Assembly: GCA_001804865.1 (NCBI GenBank)
Contig: MHBK01000055.1
Location: 151,764-215,763, forward strand
Length of the DNA stretch: 64,000 nucleotides
DNA from: Lentisphaerae bacterium GWF2_57_35
GTDB lineage: Bacteria > Verrucomicrobiota > Kiritimatiellia > CAIQIC01 > GWF2-57-35
Reading direction: 5' to 3'
The position numbers were made by a program, and so were the translations under genes. The notes under the pieces were generated by a model. The model saw only the letters and a program-made list of their open reading frames with translations. It searched no databases and had not been told where the DNA came from. This document shows positions 44,640 to 59,600 of this stretch, one piece after another (the stretch's first letter is position 1; the number at the start of each line of letters is the position of its first letter).

Positions 44640-47600
44640 ATGAAGAATCAAATAATGGCGTTGCTTGGACTTGCTTTGCTGCTAACATGTTCAACATCTT
44701 ACCCTGCCGTTTATTATGTAAATGATCTGAACACCAATGGCGATGTATATGTGACAACGACTGGACATGATGCCAATACAGGCACGTCCATTGATTCGCC
44801 GATGCTTACGTTGACCAATCTTCTCGCCACTTACCTGTTACAACCAGGCGATATTGTGTATGTCGATACAGGCATTTATTCCAATTATACGGTGACGATA
44901 AATCGATCAGGTACGGCGGCAAATCCTATTCTCATTCAGGGAAGCACCAATTTAGCCAGTGGTTCAATATTCGATAAGATTACCGGTGTGGGTTCGGTTT
45001 TTTCCCTTAGCGCCGTTACTTACGTGCATTTACGCAATTTGACGGTACGACATGGTCAGACAGGGGTTTCCTTTGCAAATAGTTCATACTGTGATCTGTT
45101 CAGAATTATTGCCATTTCCAATCAAACAGGCTTTGCAAGTAGCGGGTCGCAGTTTAATCAGTTTTTGCGTTGCATAACAGCCTATAATTATGATGGGTGG
45201 AGAGATTTTGCTGGGGGGTGCAATTGGGAGTATGGAGTGAGTTGGTATAATACGAATGCGTTCTTGCCCTTCTATCCAGCGTCTTTAACCAATATCTCTC
45301 ACAGTGTTATTGTAGGGGGTGTATTTGTCGGAAATGCGAATTTCCCTTTGTCTGGTGATTACAATGTGTTCTGGAATACTATATTAGGTGGGTATGCTAA
45401 CTTGGCGGAGTTGCAGGCTGCGCAAAATGGTTGGATGAACTGTACAGTGGCCAATCCTCAGTTTTTGAATGCTCCCAGTTTGGATTTCACTCTTCTAAGT
45501 GGGAATGGATATTTCTTAAATGGTCTTTGGGTTACGAATGGAACTGTTTTTAGCCCATGCATTGATTTTGGATATCCACAAAATCTTCTCTACACGAATG
45601 AACCCGTTCCCAATGGAAGCAGAATAAATGTCGGGTCTGATGGGGGCACTTGGCGTGCCAGTAAAAGTTCGACCAACGCGTACGTTTTCACGCTTTCGTA
45701 TAATGACGGCGGAACTTTGACCGATACGGGAATGCTGAGATGGACATGTGGAGGATTTTCAAATTCCGCCACTGTGCGACTACAGTATTCAACTAACAAT
45801 GGCATTGCGTGGACTTCAATCGCCACATCAATTCCTGTTACAAATAGCAGTTTCACTTGGGTGGCCACGGGGTTCCCGTCAAGCTTATTTGCTCGGTGGC
45901 GTGTCGAGAGTGAGGGTACTCCGTATGCTGTTGACACCAATGATGCGACATTTGTTGTTCGTGCGGCGAGGCAGGGCTTTACGTTTTATGTGAATGATTT
46001 CAATACGAACGGAGATGTGTATTGCACGGCGAAGGGCAGCAACAATTATAATGGGTTAACTCCCTCCACCCCCAAACCGGATTTGCAGGAAATATTCGAC
46101 ACATATGAAGTTGGGTCTGGCGATGCAATTTATGTTGATACAGGTATATATACCAATATGGTGTCGATTCCAGTTCGTAAAGCGGGAAGTTCTTTAGCCT
46201 ACCTGGCTATAGTGGGAAGTACAAACTTTGCTTATGGAGGGTCTATTATTGAGCGATCGAATGCCGGGTTTGATGCCGTTAGGTTGTTGGGCGCAAGCTA
46301 TGTCCATTTTAAGAATTTTACTTTGAGATGGGGCCGGTACGGAATTTATGGTTTTGCAGCAGCAGGCGCGTCTCCAGGATATAACATCTTTGAAAATATT
46401 GGGGTTTATAGCAACCAAGTCGGTGTCAACTTTGATTCATGCCCCAGCAATCGATTTGTTAATTGTGCATTATCTCGAAATACAATCGGATTTCAAATTG
46501 CGGGCAGCGCAACGCAATCTCGAGGAAATACTTGGGAAAATGGAGCGGTGGTTTTCAATACCACGGGATTTAATCTGCCGGGTGCAGGCACTCTTAGCAT
46601 CAGCAACAGCATAATCAGTGGGGGCACTGTTTTTGCAGCGGAGGTTCCTTCGGGAGATTTCAATGTTATATGGAATGCTACGTTGAAGACTGGGTATGCC
46701 ACGTTGTCATCCTTGCAGAAAAGCTTTAATTCTTGGTGGCATTCCTTGTACGCGGACCCTGGCTTTGCAGATGCAAATGGAATGGATTTTCATCTGAGAA
46801 GTCCGACGGGACGGTGGAACCCTGCTACGGGAACGTTTGTTACTACAGACACCAACTATTCTCGAGCAATCGATTTTGGCCATCCAGTTTCCATGTTGTA
46901 TACCAACGAGCCCCATCCGAATGGAGAAAGGCTAAACGCAGGGATGTATGGTGGAACTCAGCAGGCCAGCAAGTCTCGTACAAATGTGTGGGTGGAGACG
47001 TTAACATTCAATGACGGTGGAGTCTTGGATGCATCGGCAGATGTACTCTACTGGACGGCAGGGAATTATCTTCCGGGACAGAAAGTTAGCATTCTCTTGT
47101 CGCGCGATTCTGGCGTCTCGTGGTTAACGATTGCCACCAATCTGGCTATTGAGAATGGCAGCTATGCATGGACTAACTCAAGTTATGCGTCGAGTTCATA
47201 CTCAAAATGGCGGATTGTGGTGGACGCCGATACCAATGTCTGGTCGCAGACCCAGACGGACTTTTTATATCGTAATGGACCTTTCGTCTACTACATCAAT
47301 GATGCCAGCACGAATGGAGACGTGTATTGTAAGGAGCCTGGCAATGATTCGAATTTGGGAGTCTCGCCCGAGACGCCCAAACGCTTGTTAAGCTCGCTTC
47401 TTAATTCCGTCAATCTCTTGCCGAACGACACGGTCTATATGGATACAGGTCTATATCCTGAGTTGTTCGGCGTGAAAATTACGGCATTGGATTGCGGAAC
47501 GAATGGCGCCCCCGTCACGATTCAAGGCAGTACGAATTATATATATGGCGGATCCGTGATTAATCGGCTGAATACCGGACCTACGGCTTATGGAATCGAG

Positions 47601-50600
47601 TTTAGTCCCATAAATGGAAATCCCACAGATGTAATCATTCGTGATTTAGCAATTACGAATGCAGGTCATGGCGTTTATGCAAATCAAGGTCAGCGACTTG
47701 TTTTTGACGGTATACAGGTTCGAAATGGGACTTTTGCGGGATTCTATCTGACGGGGTGTTCTAACGCGGCATTACAGCACTGTGTAGGTCATCGTTGCGG
47801 ATGGGGGTTGGATGCACAGAATTCCAGTGCGGTCCAAGTCGAGCATTCTATCTTCTGGAGGAACACCAATACGGGGATTCGAGCTGTAGGGGGCGTCGTG
47901 ACTATTAGCAACAGCGTCGTAGCAGCGGAGGGTGTTTCCGCACAGGCGTATGTTGCTCAAACTCCTCTGCATATTCAAGGAAACTACAATTGCATATTTG
48001 TTGAAAGCAATGCCGTCGCTGGGATCATCAATAGCTTGGGGCTGAATTTAAACACCTTAGCTGATTGGACCCGTTTCACGACACAGGAGATTTGCAGTTT
48101 GCAAATTGACCCGGAATTTGCTGATCCCATATCTCGGGACTACCACCTGAAGACCACTGTTGCATTAGGAAGGCATTTACCGAATGGGGATTTGACAAGT
48201 GATGCTGTAGATTCCCCTTTGTTGGATGCTGGCGCTCCAACATCGCCCTATGTACGGGAACCCCAACCAAACGGGAATCGAGTAAACATAGGTTTGTATG
48301 GAAATACTGCACAAGCAACGATAGGTCCAACAAACTCCCGATTACAGGTTGCGAGTCTTGTTCGTGGTGGCGGCGTAAGTGGTCTTGCACGGTTGCATTG
48401 GGTGGTTGGCGGGGAGGCTACGGGACACGTCGTGAAGGTTGAGTGTTCATTGGATGGGGGCGGGAATTGGTCTTTGCTTAGTAACAATGTATTGTCGTCC
48501 AGTGAATTGTGCTATTGGGAAACAACCTTGATCAACAACACCCCGGCGGGATTATGGCGCGTTAGCAGTTTGTCGGATTCTAATTTAATCAGTCAGACAA
48601 CAAATTTCTTTGCTGTGCGGCATAGCCCTCTTGATATTTATGTCAACGATGCAAGAACAAATTTAGATGTGTTCGTCTGCGCACCCGGCAACGAAACCAA
48701 TTGGGTGGCTTCAACCAATCAACCCCTCCTTTCATTGGTGCAGGCCATTAATGCCTATAGCATTGGACCTGGCGATCGGATTTGGGTGGATACGGGCTAT
48801 TATACAAACACGGCCAATCTTCAGCTTGGCCGTCTGCAGAGTGGCTTAAGCAATGCGCCGGTATCGGTATTGGGAAATTCCATTTATCCTTATTCAGGAA
48901 CGGTCTTTGATCGGGCATCAACTGCCCCGAATGCCCGAGGGATGGATGTAACTTATGCAAAGAACTTGGTTTTTTCGAATCTTGTGTTCATGGGAGGGCA
49001 CACTGGCGTTCGTTTGGATCATAGTTCCAATGTGATGTTTACTATTCGTGCAGCCCTCAATGCCACCAATGGAGTGGAAGCTTTTCAATCACAAGCGATT
49101 GACATCTCCCGGACTGTGATAGAAGGGAATGGCGGTGTCGGATTGTTGGTGAGTGCAACCAGCATAGTGACGGTGACGCATTCTTTGATTCAATCGAATG
49201 GACTTAGTGCATTAGCTGCCGCTGAACGCGCTACGTTGACAGTGAGTAACAGCATATTACTGGCATCTGGATTGGGGCGGTTTGTTTATCGGATTGACGA
49301 CGCCTCAAGCACTCTTTATGCAAATTTCAACGATGTCGTTGCCCGAGACGGTTCCTCGGTGGCTCGCAACCTTGGCACTGCACTGAAATATCTTTATGAT
49401 TGGCAGCGAGCTGTCAGCAACGACACCTTCAGTCTTAGCCACGACCCGCAATTTGCCGACGAAGCGATCCAGGATTATCATTTGCGCAGTCAGACAGGCC
49501 GTTATCTGCCTGGAGGCGGAACGACCACGGATACGGTGGCATCCGTTTTGATCGATGCGGGCGATCCCTCAGTTAATTACGCTTTGGAACCGAATCCCAA
49601 TGGCGCACGAATCAACATCGGGCTACATGGCAATACAACTCAAGCCAGCCGCAGTTTGACCAATGGTTGGCTGTTGGCTCTTACGCTGAACGATGGAGGG
49701 TCGATTCGAGACACGAATACGCTGCACTGGGCAGTCGGCGGCTCGGCGACAAATCATTTGGTGGATGTTCAGCTTTCTTACGATGGAGGCGATTCATGGA
49801 CGACGCTGATCTCCAATGTGCAGGCAACCAATCAAGTTCTAACCTGGAACACCACCAACTATCCTAGCGGCGGGCAGGTGTTGTGGAGAGTGATCAGCCA
49901 ATCGGATAGCAATATGGTCAGTCAGACGCTTTCCTATTTTGCTATTAAAAATGAACCCATTGGATTCTACGTGAACGATGCATTTACCAATGGCGATGTG
50001 TACTGTACGGCTCCAGGAGCGATCGGCAATAGTGGGCTGCGCCCAAGCGAACCTAAAAGCTCACTGCATGATTTATTGAATGCCTATAAAGTAGAGCCTG
50101 GCGATACGGTGTATGTCGACACAGGCTCCTACCTACTGACCAATACGGTGTCGTTATCCATGCCAAATAATGGATCGACTAACATGATTACCATTCAGGG
50201 CAGTACCAACGCGGCTATGACAGGAAGCGTATTCCTCGCCTCTTGTCCATTGGCCTTTGCCGTGGAAAATACGGTAAATATTGGATTGCGGCATTTGGTG
50301 GTTCGCGGCGCCCATACGGCGTTTCGATTCAACAATACGACTAATTGCTATGCAGAGTTAGTCCAAACTTATGGCGCCCGAGCGGCAGGCTTTGAGGTGG
50401 AGGACTCCTTTGCTACACGATTTACGCGTTGTGCTGCGGTGGATTTTTCGACCAACGGCTTGTTGACTAGAAACAGCGACTCTGTCTTGTGGGCGAGCGG
50501 AGTGTTGTTTCCTGCGGGATTGAACAGCAATGACATAGCTTATAGCGAGGGGCGTGGCTTTTTGCTAGATGGAGGAAGCATTCATATATCGAATAGCGTA

Positions 50601-53600
50601 TTTGTTGCGACCAGTCGTTGGGATGCGGCTCTTGAGTGTACCCCTTCAGCTCAAATCGTATCGGAGTATAATGATTTTTATCTGACAAATGGCGCGGCAA
50701 TGGGCATTGTGACACTTCCGGAGAATGTAGCGGGGCTGCATCGGATAATTTACGACACGCTCAGCGATTGGTCGCTGTCGAGTGGGCAAGACCTGTGGAG
50801 TTTAAGCCACGAGCCTGAATTGGCTGCCCCGCGCTTAGGTGATTTTCATCCACGAAGTACAGCTGGACGTTACGACCCAGATGTTGGCATCTATGTGTAT
50901 GACGATGAAATCTGCTCGCAATTACTGGATGTGGGCAACAAAAATGCTCCTTATGCCTTGGAACCAACGCCTAATGGGGCGCGCATTAATATGGGACTGT
51001 GGGGGAACACGACAGAAGCCAGCTTGAGTCCTACTAATTCATCTTTTGTGGTGTTGACGCTGAATGATGGAGGGGTCGCCCGCGGTACGAATTTCATGTT
51101 AAGGTGGGCGGTTCGCGGCCATGCCACTGCTCATACCGTTCGCATTCGTTTTTCGCCGGATGGAGGTTCAACTTGGCAGCAATTAGCCTCCGGGCTTAAT
51201 GCCTCACAGGAATTTTATGCTTGGAATACAACAGCAATGACGTCTACCGCACAAGGTGTTTGGTCGGTTGAGAGTGAAGTCGAGCCTTCTGTTTTCGCAC
51301 GCAATGCTCATTCGTTTGGCCTACGGAATACGCCTCTACATTTTTATGTGAATGATGCGTCCACTACGGGTGATGTTTATTGTGCGGAGGTAGGGTCGTC
51401 TAGCAATTCAGGCTTATCGGCATCCTCTCCAAAAGCAACATTATTACAAGTTTTGGATGCTTATGACCTGGAACCAATGGACGTTATATATCTGGACACC
51501 GGCATATACAGCAATCCGGTTTCAATTGCTGTTCGCCAATCTGATACGGGGGATGGGACAAATCCTGTTTATATTATTGGCAGCACCAATAGCGTCGCCG
51601 GAGGTTCGCTATTCCGCGGAGGGGGTGGGATTGTCCTGCAGAATTCACGCGGTATGGACATCCGTTATCTTGGATTTGAAGATGTTGTTCCAGCGGGCAT
51701 CGTCGTTCGGTCGTCCGAAAGAACATTCTTGCAGAATCTTCAAGTTCAAAGAGGAAACAATGGTTATAGTGTCAGTGCATCCAGGAACACACGTTTCACA
51801 GGGTGTCTGGCGCGCGGAGCCGTCTCCAATGGGCTTTATCATGCGTCATCTGTTGACACGGTGTGGGAGTCAGGCGTGCTTTGGTCAAATGGCGTTAATG
51901 CCGTTGCGATAGCCAGAGATTCAACGATTCAGACCAACAGTCTTAGAATTGCGAACAGCGTTTTGGGCGCTTTTGGCTCTGGGCGTTATTTGTATTGCGT
52001 GGATTATACATTTGATGCGGATTACAATTTACTTTCTACACAAAATGGTTCCTTAATTGCCTCCGAAGCGGCATCTCCATTAAGATCTCTTTACGATAGT
52101 GTTTCACGCTGGACGCGCGACACACGGAGAGATTCTCATAGCTTGATTGGTCCGCATGGCTTTGCACTAGCCATCTCGAATGATTTTCACTTAGTGAGTC
52201 GAGCCGGGCGATACAATCCCTCGACGGGATTGATCGTAACGGATGCGGTAACTTCGCTATTGATTGACGCTGGCGATCCTTCGGCTATTTATACCAACGA
52301 GCCCAATCCGAATGGCGCGCGCATTAACATCGGATTGTATGGTAATTCATGGGAGGAAAGTCGTTCTCCAACCAACAGTAATTTTTCCCTTATTTCGTTG
52401 AATGATGGAGGGCGGGTTGAAGGCACAAATGCTCATTTATGCTGGGTGGCACAGGGGAATGCGACGGGTCAATTGGTCAGGCTTCTTCTTTCGACCGATG
52501 GGGGCGCGTCATGGGATGTGTTGGCATCTAATATTTTCGCTTACAGCGGCTTATATGTTTGGAATACATTGCCATACGACGATACGATGCAAGGGGTATG
52601 GGCTATTGAAAGCCAGGATGAATTAGGGGTGTTAGCTACGTCCGCAGTTCCTTTTGCCATTCGTAACGGCCCTCAATATTTCTACGTGAACGATGCATTT
52701 ACCAATGGCGATATTTATACAGCCGAGATAGGGTTGCCAACAAATACCGGATTATCTTCCACAGAGCCTAAGTCGACCATTCAAGGGATTCTAGATGCTT
52801 ATGACTTGGAATCTGGCGACATTGTTTATGTTGACACAGGGACCTATGGAGGAACTACTCCGATTATCATTGGGCAATTGGATGGGGCCAATAGCACGAA
52901 TGCGCCGTGCGTCGTTTTCCAGGGAAGTACTAATGAGGCGGCTGGCGGCACGATGATCGAGCGAGCCGGCGGCAACTATGGATTTAGAATTTATCAGGCA
53001 ATGGGAATTGAATTACGCAATTTTAACATCAACAATGCGCAAGTAGGAGTGTCTCTCGAGAGAGCTTATAATGCCAAGTTGGAATGGCTTAAGGTGAGTG
53101 GAGGGGATCTGTCATATTCATTCCAACATTCTGATGGCATTCAGATGGCCCATTGCGCTCAAACCCAATCGGGTAGAGGTCTGGAAGCAAGCGAACAGTG
53201 CCATGGCTTATTTGTAGACCATTGCATATTTTGGTCAAATACGTCTCATGCGATTTCTTTGAATGATTCCAGTCTTTTTCTGTCTAACTCTGTGTTGGGT
53301 GTTTGGGGCCGACATGGAGTATCCAATTTTGCATATAATATCTCTTATGGTTCGTTGAATGCAGATTATAACTGCATATTCTTGCAGAATAATGCGATGG
53401 CGAGTTATCGCGCTGTCTCCCCAAGTATTTCTTCTCGCCCCTTGATTTATCCAAGCATTTCCTTATGGCGTCGCGGGGAGACGCAGGATGTTCATTCTCT
53501 GACCTGTGACCCCCTGTTTTTTAATCCAAATCGAGATTTTCACCTGTTGAGCGAAGGTGGGCGTTACGATGTAACTGCGGGAGTTTTTGTGGTGGACTCA

Positions 53601-56600
53601 ATGTCCTCACCTCTGATTGATGCGGGGATGTCCATGTCAGCTTACTCAAATGAGACCCTGTTAAACGGAGCACGGGTTAATATAGGACTCTATGGCAATA
53701 GCTGGCAAGCGAGTCGCTCGACGACGAATTCGTCATTGACCGCCATTACGCTCAATGATGGTGGGCGTGTAGAGGGGCTGGCCTCCGTTTATTGGATTGC
53801 AAGGGGGAATGCAACGGGGCACACGATGCGAATAGACTACTCCCCTGATGCGGGTTCGACATGGTTCACAGTTGTGGCTGGCGTGCCTGTGGGCGCTCAA
53901 AGTACTATTTGGAACACTCCCTTTTTCCAGTCCTCCATTCGGGGCGTGTGGCGCATTTCGAGCGAGATGGAGCCCTCGGCGAAGGACTCTACCGACGGGT
54001 TGTTTGCCGTTAGAAACAATCCTCTACTATTCTATGTGAATGATAACGCTATTAGTGGCGATGTCTACACAAGCGTTGTGGGCTCGTCCGCTAATCATGG
54101 AGCAACGGCTGATAAACCTAAACGCCGACTTTCCGAGATTATTGATGCATGGGACCTGGAGCCTGGGGATACGGTATTTATGGATACGGGGACATATTTG
54201 ACTACCGAGACCATAACAATGACATATTTCGATTCGGGAATCGAATCTTCTGATCCTCTGCAGCAGGTTCATATTGTCGGAAGCACTAACGAAGCGGCGG
54301 GCGGCTCAGTTTTTGTTATGGCTACAAGGCAGGACGGCATAGTCCTTGATGATGCGCCCGGGGTTGAGTTGCGTCACCTCCTGTTTCGTGGCGCTAATCG
54401 GGCTGTGAGGATCAACAGAGCCGGATATCATTCATGCCATTGGTTAAAAGCTCAAAATGGCACTTATGGGTACGATATCAACAACGCCAGTAATGTCGTG
54501 TTTCGCAACTGTCTTGCAGCTAATAATTTAAACGATGGAATCGTTATCGATGGGCAAGGCAGCAGCATCAACTGGGATAGTGGTATCTTGTGGTCGAATC
54601 GATATGCTGTCTGGAAAGAAGACGGTGCTTTCGCAATTCATAACTCTATCATGGGGGTTTTTGGCGCGCAGCGCGCGGCTTATTATATCGTGGAGGTTCC
54701 ATACGGAGGCGCTTCCCTTACCAGTGATTACAACAACATTTATGTGCAGCAAGGCGGAATGGCTGGGGCGATACAGATGGGGTCGCAAGTGGGAGCCTAT
54801 ACATCTCATTATGTGTCCGTAGCCAAGTGGCTCACGGCGACGACTCAAGACAAGTACTCTCTCGCATATGAGCCTGGGTTTGCCGATTTAGGTTCAGGAG
54901 ATTATCATTTACGAAGCACCAAGGGGCGTTATAAGACTGGATTTGGATGGACGAATGATTCAACCTCTTCCTTGCTTATCGACAGCGGGGCTCCTTTTGA
55001 TCCAGCCGTTACAAATGAACCGGCGCCCAATGGCGGGCGAATTAACGTTGGACTGTATGGCGGTACTTGGCAAGCTAGTATGACTCCTACGCAAGGCTGG
55101 TATTCAATTATTACTTTGAACGATGGAGGGGCTGCGCAAGGAACCATTGAGTTGCGATGGTTTGCTGGATGGAATGCCACTGGTCATACGGTACGACTTG
55201 ATTTCTCTCCTGACAACGGTTTGACGTGGACCAATATCATCACGGGATATCCTGCCAGTACTTTGAGTTATTGGTGGGACAGTGAGCCTTACGGTCGGAC
55301 TGCGCTAGGACGATGGAGAATTACCAGCGAAGTGGATCCATCCATAAATGCTACTAGCGCCTATCGTTCCGTGTGGCGTAACGGCGGCATGATTCCTTTC
55401 TACGTGAATGATGCCAGCACGAATGGGGATGTGTATTGCTTGGCGCCGGGTAATCCGACCAATGATGGGTTAACAGTCTTCACTCCAAAGGACAGTATTC
55501 AAGCTATTCTTAATGAATGGGACTTAGATCCAGCAGATACAATTTATATGGATAGCGGAACTTATGTATTGAGTCAGCCAGTTATCATTGACGGCCAGAG
55601 TTCAGGTTGGGATACGAATTTTGTTTATATTCAGGGCGGCACCAATGTGCTGGTCCCAACTATTATTAAGCCGTCATCCGGAGGGGGAAGTCCTTTCGTT
55701 TTCAGTTATGCGCGAAATTTTCGGCTCAGTCATGTAATTGTGCAGGACTCGTCTGATGGGATTAGCTTGTACAACAGCGAAAACTGCGAGTTTTATAATG
55801 TAAAAAGTCAAAATAATACACGTCAAGGGTTTACTCTCTTAAGAGCCAAAGACATTCTTTTTGATCACTGTGCGGCATGGAATAATCGTTCAGGATTAAC
55901 CAATGGCATAGGTATTACGGCTACGGATTCCGGCTTTTCCTGGCTTAACGGAATAATGTGGCGTAATTACCATGCGATTACTTATATGGGAGCCCAATCT
56001 TCTCCTCTAATTATCACAAATAGCATTTTACAGGCATCGGGTCCTTTCGCCCGAATAATGATATTTGATGCTCTGTTGAATCCGTTGAATGTAATAAAGG
56101 CTAACTACAACAACTATACCCTTTCGGATGGAGCTCTTTTCTGCGAAAAAATGAAGTCGTATGGGGGAAGCGATTTCTACCTGAATTTGCACGAGTGGCA
56201 GGGACTTACGTCTCAGGACTCTAGAAGCTTGGCTCATGATCCATTATTCGCGGATGAATTTTCTGGAGATTTCCATTTGCAAAGCACGATGGGCAGATAT
56301 GTGCCGGAAATTGGATGGACGAACGATGCGTCAGATTCGCCTATGATAGATGTGGGAGATCCTGGGTTTGCGTATGATCTAGAGAACGATCCAAATGGCG
56401 CGCGCATTAATGTAGGACTGTATGGAAACAGCACTGAAGCTAGTTTGAGTCGGACAAATCCATGGCTGCTAGCCGTGTCGTTTAACGATGGAGGAGTTCT
56501 ATCGGGGACGAATATGCTTTATTGGTTGTCTAGAAATATGACAAATGGATCGACCGTCAACGTTGAATACACCATGGATGGGGCCGTGTCGTGGTCTTCA

Positions 56601-59600
56601 ATTCAAAGTAACGTTTTAGCAAGTCAATCGACCCTTGACTGGGATGTATCTCAAATGACGTTGAGTCCTCTGGTGAAATGGCGTGTGTCTTCTGAAAGCG
56701 ATACTAACGTATATGATGTGAGCGATCAGTTCAGTGTCATTCGGAATGGAGTTTACACCTACTATGTAAACGATACGAGCATGGTGGGCGATGTGTATTG
56801 TTATTCAATAGGAGCCGAGGCCAATAGCGGGACCAATGCGGCAAGTCCTTTGGATTGCCCTGCACGATTGTTTAATAAGTATCCTATTATGGCGGGCGAT
56901 ACCGTCTTCATCGATACAGGGATTTACCGACTCACAGATGGTCGGGTTTTTACTTTGGGGCCGCAGAATCGTGGAACAGAATTTAATCCTATAAGGATAT
57001 TCGGGAGCACAAATTTCCTAACCGACGGCAGTGTCATCATACAGACCGGGACCAACGAAAACGTGCTTGTGATGAGTCAAACGCGCCATGTGAATATTGA
57101 AGGCTTAAAGCTGACAGGAGGGCAAAACGGGTTGATAGTCAATGATTGTTATAGTGGAACGTTGAGATCAATGGCCGTTTATGGGAATAAACTGGATGGA
57201 CTTCGATTCTCTGGCGGCGACTCTTTTTACCTTGATCGCTGTTTGGCTTGGGGAAATCAGAACTATGGTATGAATATTCAAGCCCGATCGCCGCCATTCG
57301 ATATAAATCACTCCGTATTGTGGGGAAATAAGGCTGCAGCACTGGCCGTGCTCGGAGGCTCCCTCAATGTCAGTAACAGCATATTGCATTCATCCGCCAA
57401 CAGCCGCATTGTTGTGATGAATGAGATGGGAGCCACATATGACGGCGACTATAATGTGTTTTGGTATGAGCCAGGTGGAACCATTGCAACAGATGTGTCA
57501 TTACATGTAGGGTTTGAAAATTTTAAACAATGGCAAAGTCAGCGATCTTCCGACGAACATAGCTTCCTCGCGGATCCGCTGTTTGTTGAGCCAACCAATG
57601 GTAATTTCTACTTGCGCAGCGAAGAAGGTTGTTTTAGCAGTGGTGACTTTCTCAAAACCACCAACACATCGTGGGCTATCGATGCCGGTGATTTCACCTC
57701 AACGTACTCGTTTGAGCCCTCTCCCAACGGCGGCCGTCTTAACGCTGGGTTGCATGGGAACACCCCCAGAGCCAGCAAGAGCTTGACCAATAATCCTTCA
57801 CTATATGTGGCATCTCTTCGCGATGGAGGCGTGATGCAGGGGGAGCAATTATTGTATTGGCTTTATCGTGGACTCCCGCCGACTAACACGGTCCAAATTG
57901 AAGTGTCTTTAGATGGAATGAAAACGTGGCAAGTTATTACTTCGGGGATCAGTATCGCGAGTCAAGGGTTTTACTGGGTAGGAACCAATGAGCCTTCGCC
58001 TGTGGCCTATTGGAAGGTGTCGCTTGAATCAAACACCAATATCATGGATCGAACGTTGACCAATTTTATGTTCCGTCCTGCCTTCATTACCTATTATGTC
58101 AATGACGCATCGACTACCGGAGACGTCTATACCTTCGCACCCGGCAATCCAACTAACAGTGGTTTTTGGAATTATGAGCCAAAGTCAAGTATTCGAGATA
58201 TTGTTAATTCTTATCAATTGCTTCCAGGCGATAAAGTTTGTGTAGATACGGGAGTTTATACCGTGAACCAAACGATAGCTTTTGGCTATTTTGACAAAGG
58301 CGTTGCCACTTCACGAGTGCAGGTGATCGGCAGTACTAATTGGGCATATGGCGGCAGTCAACTAATTGGAAATCCAAACCGTAGTGCATTTTCGATGAGC
58401 GAGGCGGAGGGCATTGGACTTAAGAATCTGAGCTTAAGCGGATTTTCCAATGGGGTTGTGTTTGAATCGAGAAGCTCCTTCGGCGTCTTGGAGAATATGC
58501 GGCTCTCGGACCTGTCTGCGGAGGGGGTTTCAATTAAAGGCTCATATGCGATTGCTATTGCCAATAGTGTGATCACAAGATGTCTGGGCAGCGGCATTTC
58601 GGTGCCTAATGGGGCTGTTAAACTGGAAAACTGTGTGATATGGTCCAATAATCTGCACGCCTTGTCTTTGTACTCTGGAAGCGCGTTTATTACCGGTTCT
58701 GTTTTACATGCAAATGGCGGGTCAAATGCCTGCTATAATCTGACCTCGAATGCTCTGTTGAGTGTGCATGCGGATTACAACTGCATCTATTTCAGCGGAG
58801 GGGCCAGACCGGTTCTTGTCGATGGAATTCCTATTGAAGGCATGCTGCAGTGGGTTCGTTTCACAACACAAGATTTGCATTCAATTAGCATAGATCCGCT
58901 GTTTCATGATCCGGCTAACGATGACTTTCACGTACGCAGTGAAAGGGGGCGTTTTGATCCTATTTTGCGGACGAACGTTCAAGGAGATATCGGATTTTCC
59001 GCCTTGATTGATATGGGGCCGCCTAACTGGCCCTATAACATAGAGCCAGAGCCCAATGGTGGACGGCGTAACGTTGGATTATATGGTAACACAGCGGAAG
59101 CGAGTATGAGTCCGACCAATCCATGGCTTCGAGCGGTAACGGCTTCTGCGGGTGGGTTGGCGGAACGCACGTTCCCCTTGGTGTGGACTTGGGGCAATTT
59201 AGATCCCACCAATATCGTTTTCTTGGATTATTCTTATGACAACGGTCTCACTTGGATCAGTATCGACAATGCCCCTATTACCGATCCTGAGTATTGGTGG
59301 ATCAGCGATACAAAAATTGGCACTGAGGAACGTTGGCCGACAAGTCCCTTTGCTCGTTGGCGGATCAAATTGGAAGCAGATACGAACCTTTATGATATCT
59401 GTCCCATCCATTTCGGATTGCGTAATCATCCGTTTACTTACTACATGAACGATGATTCCACTAATGGGGATCTTTATACGACGGCTCTCGGAAATGATAC
59501 CAACTTGGGGTTCTTTGTTTATGCGCCAAAATTAACACTTACAAACTTACTGGAAACATTCGATCTGGAAGGAGAGGATTTCGTATTAATTGATACAGGA

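Noticed and set aside
44640..44720. Lipoprotein signal peptide in the giant protein
   Set aside because: The Cys follows Leu-Leu-Thr; Thr just before Cys does not fit the usual lipobox, and a Ser-Tyr-Pro-Ala cleavage region follows.
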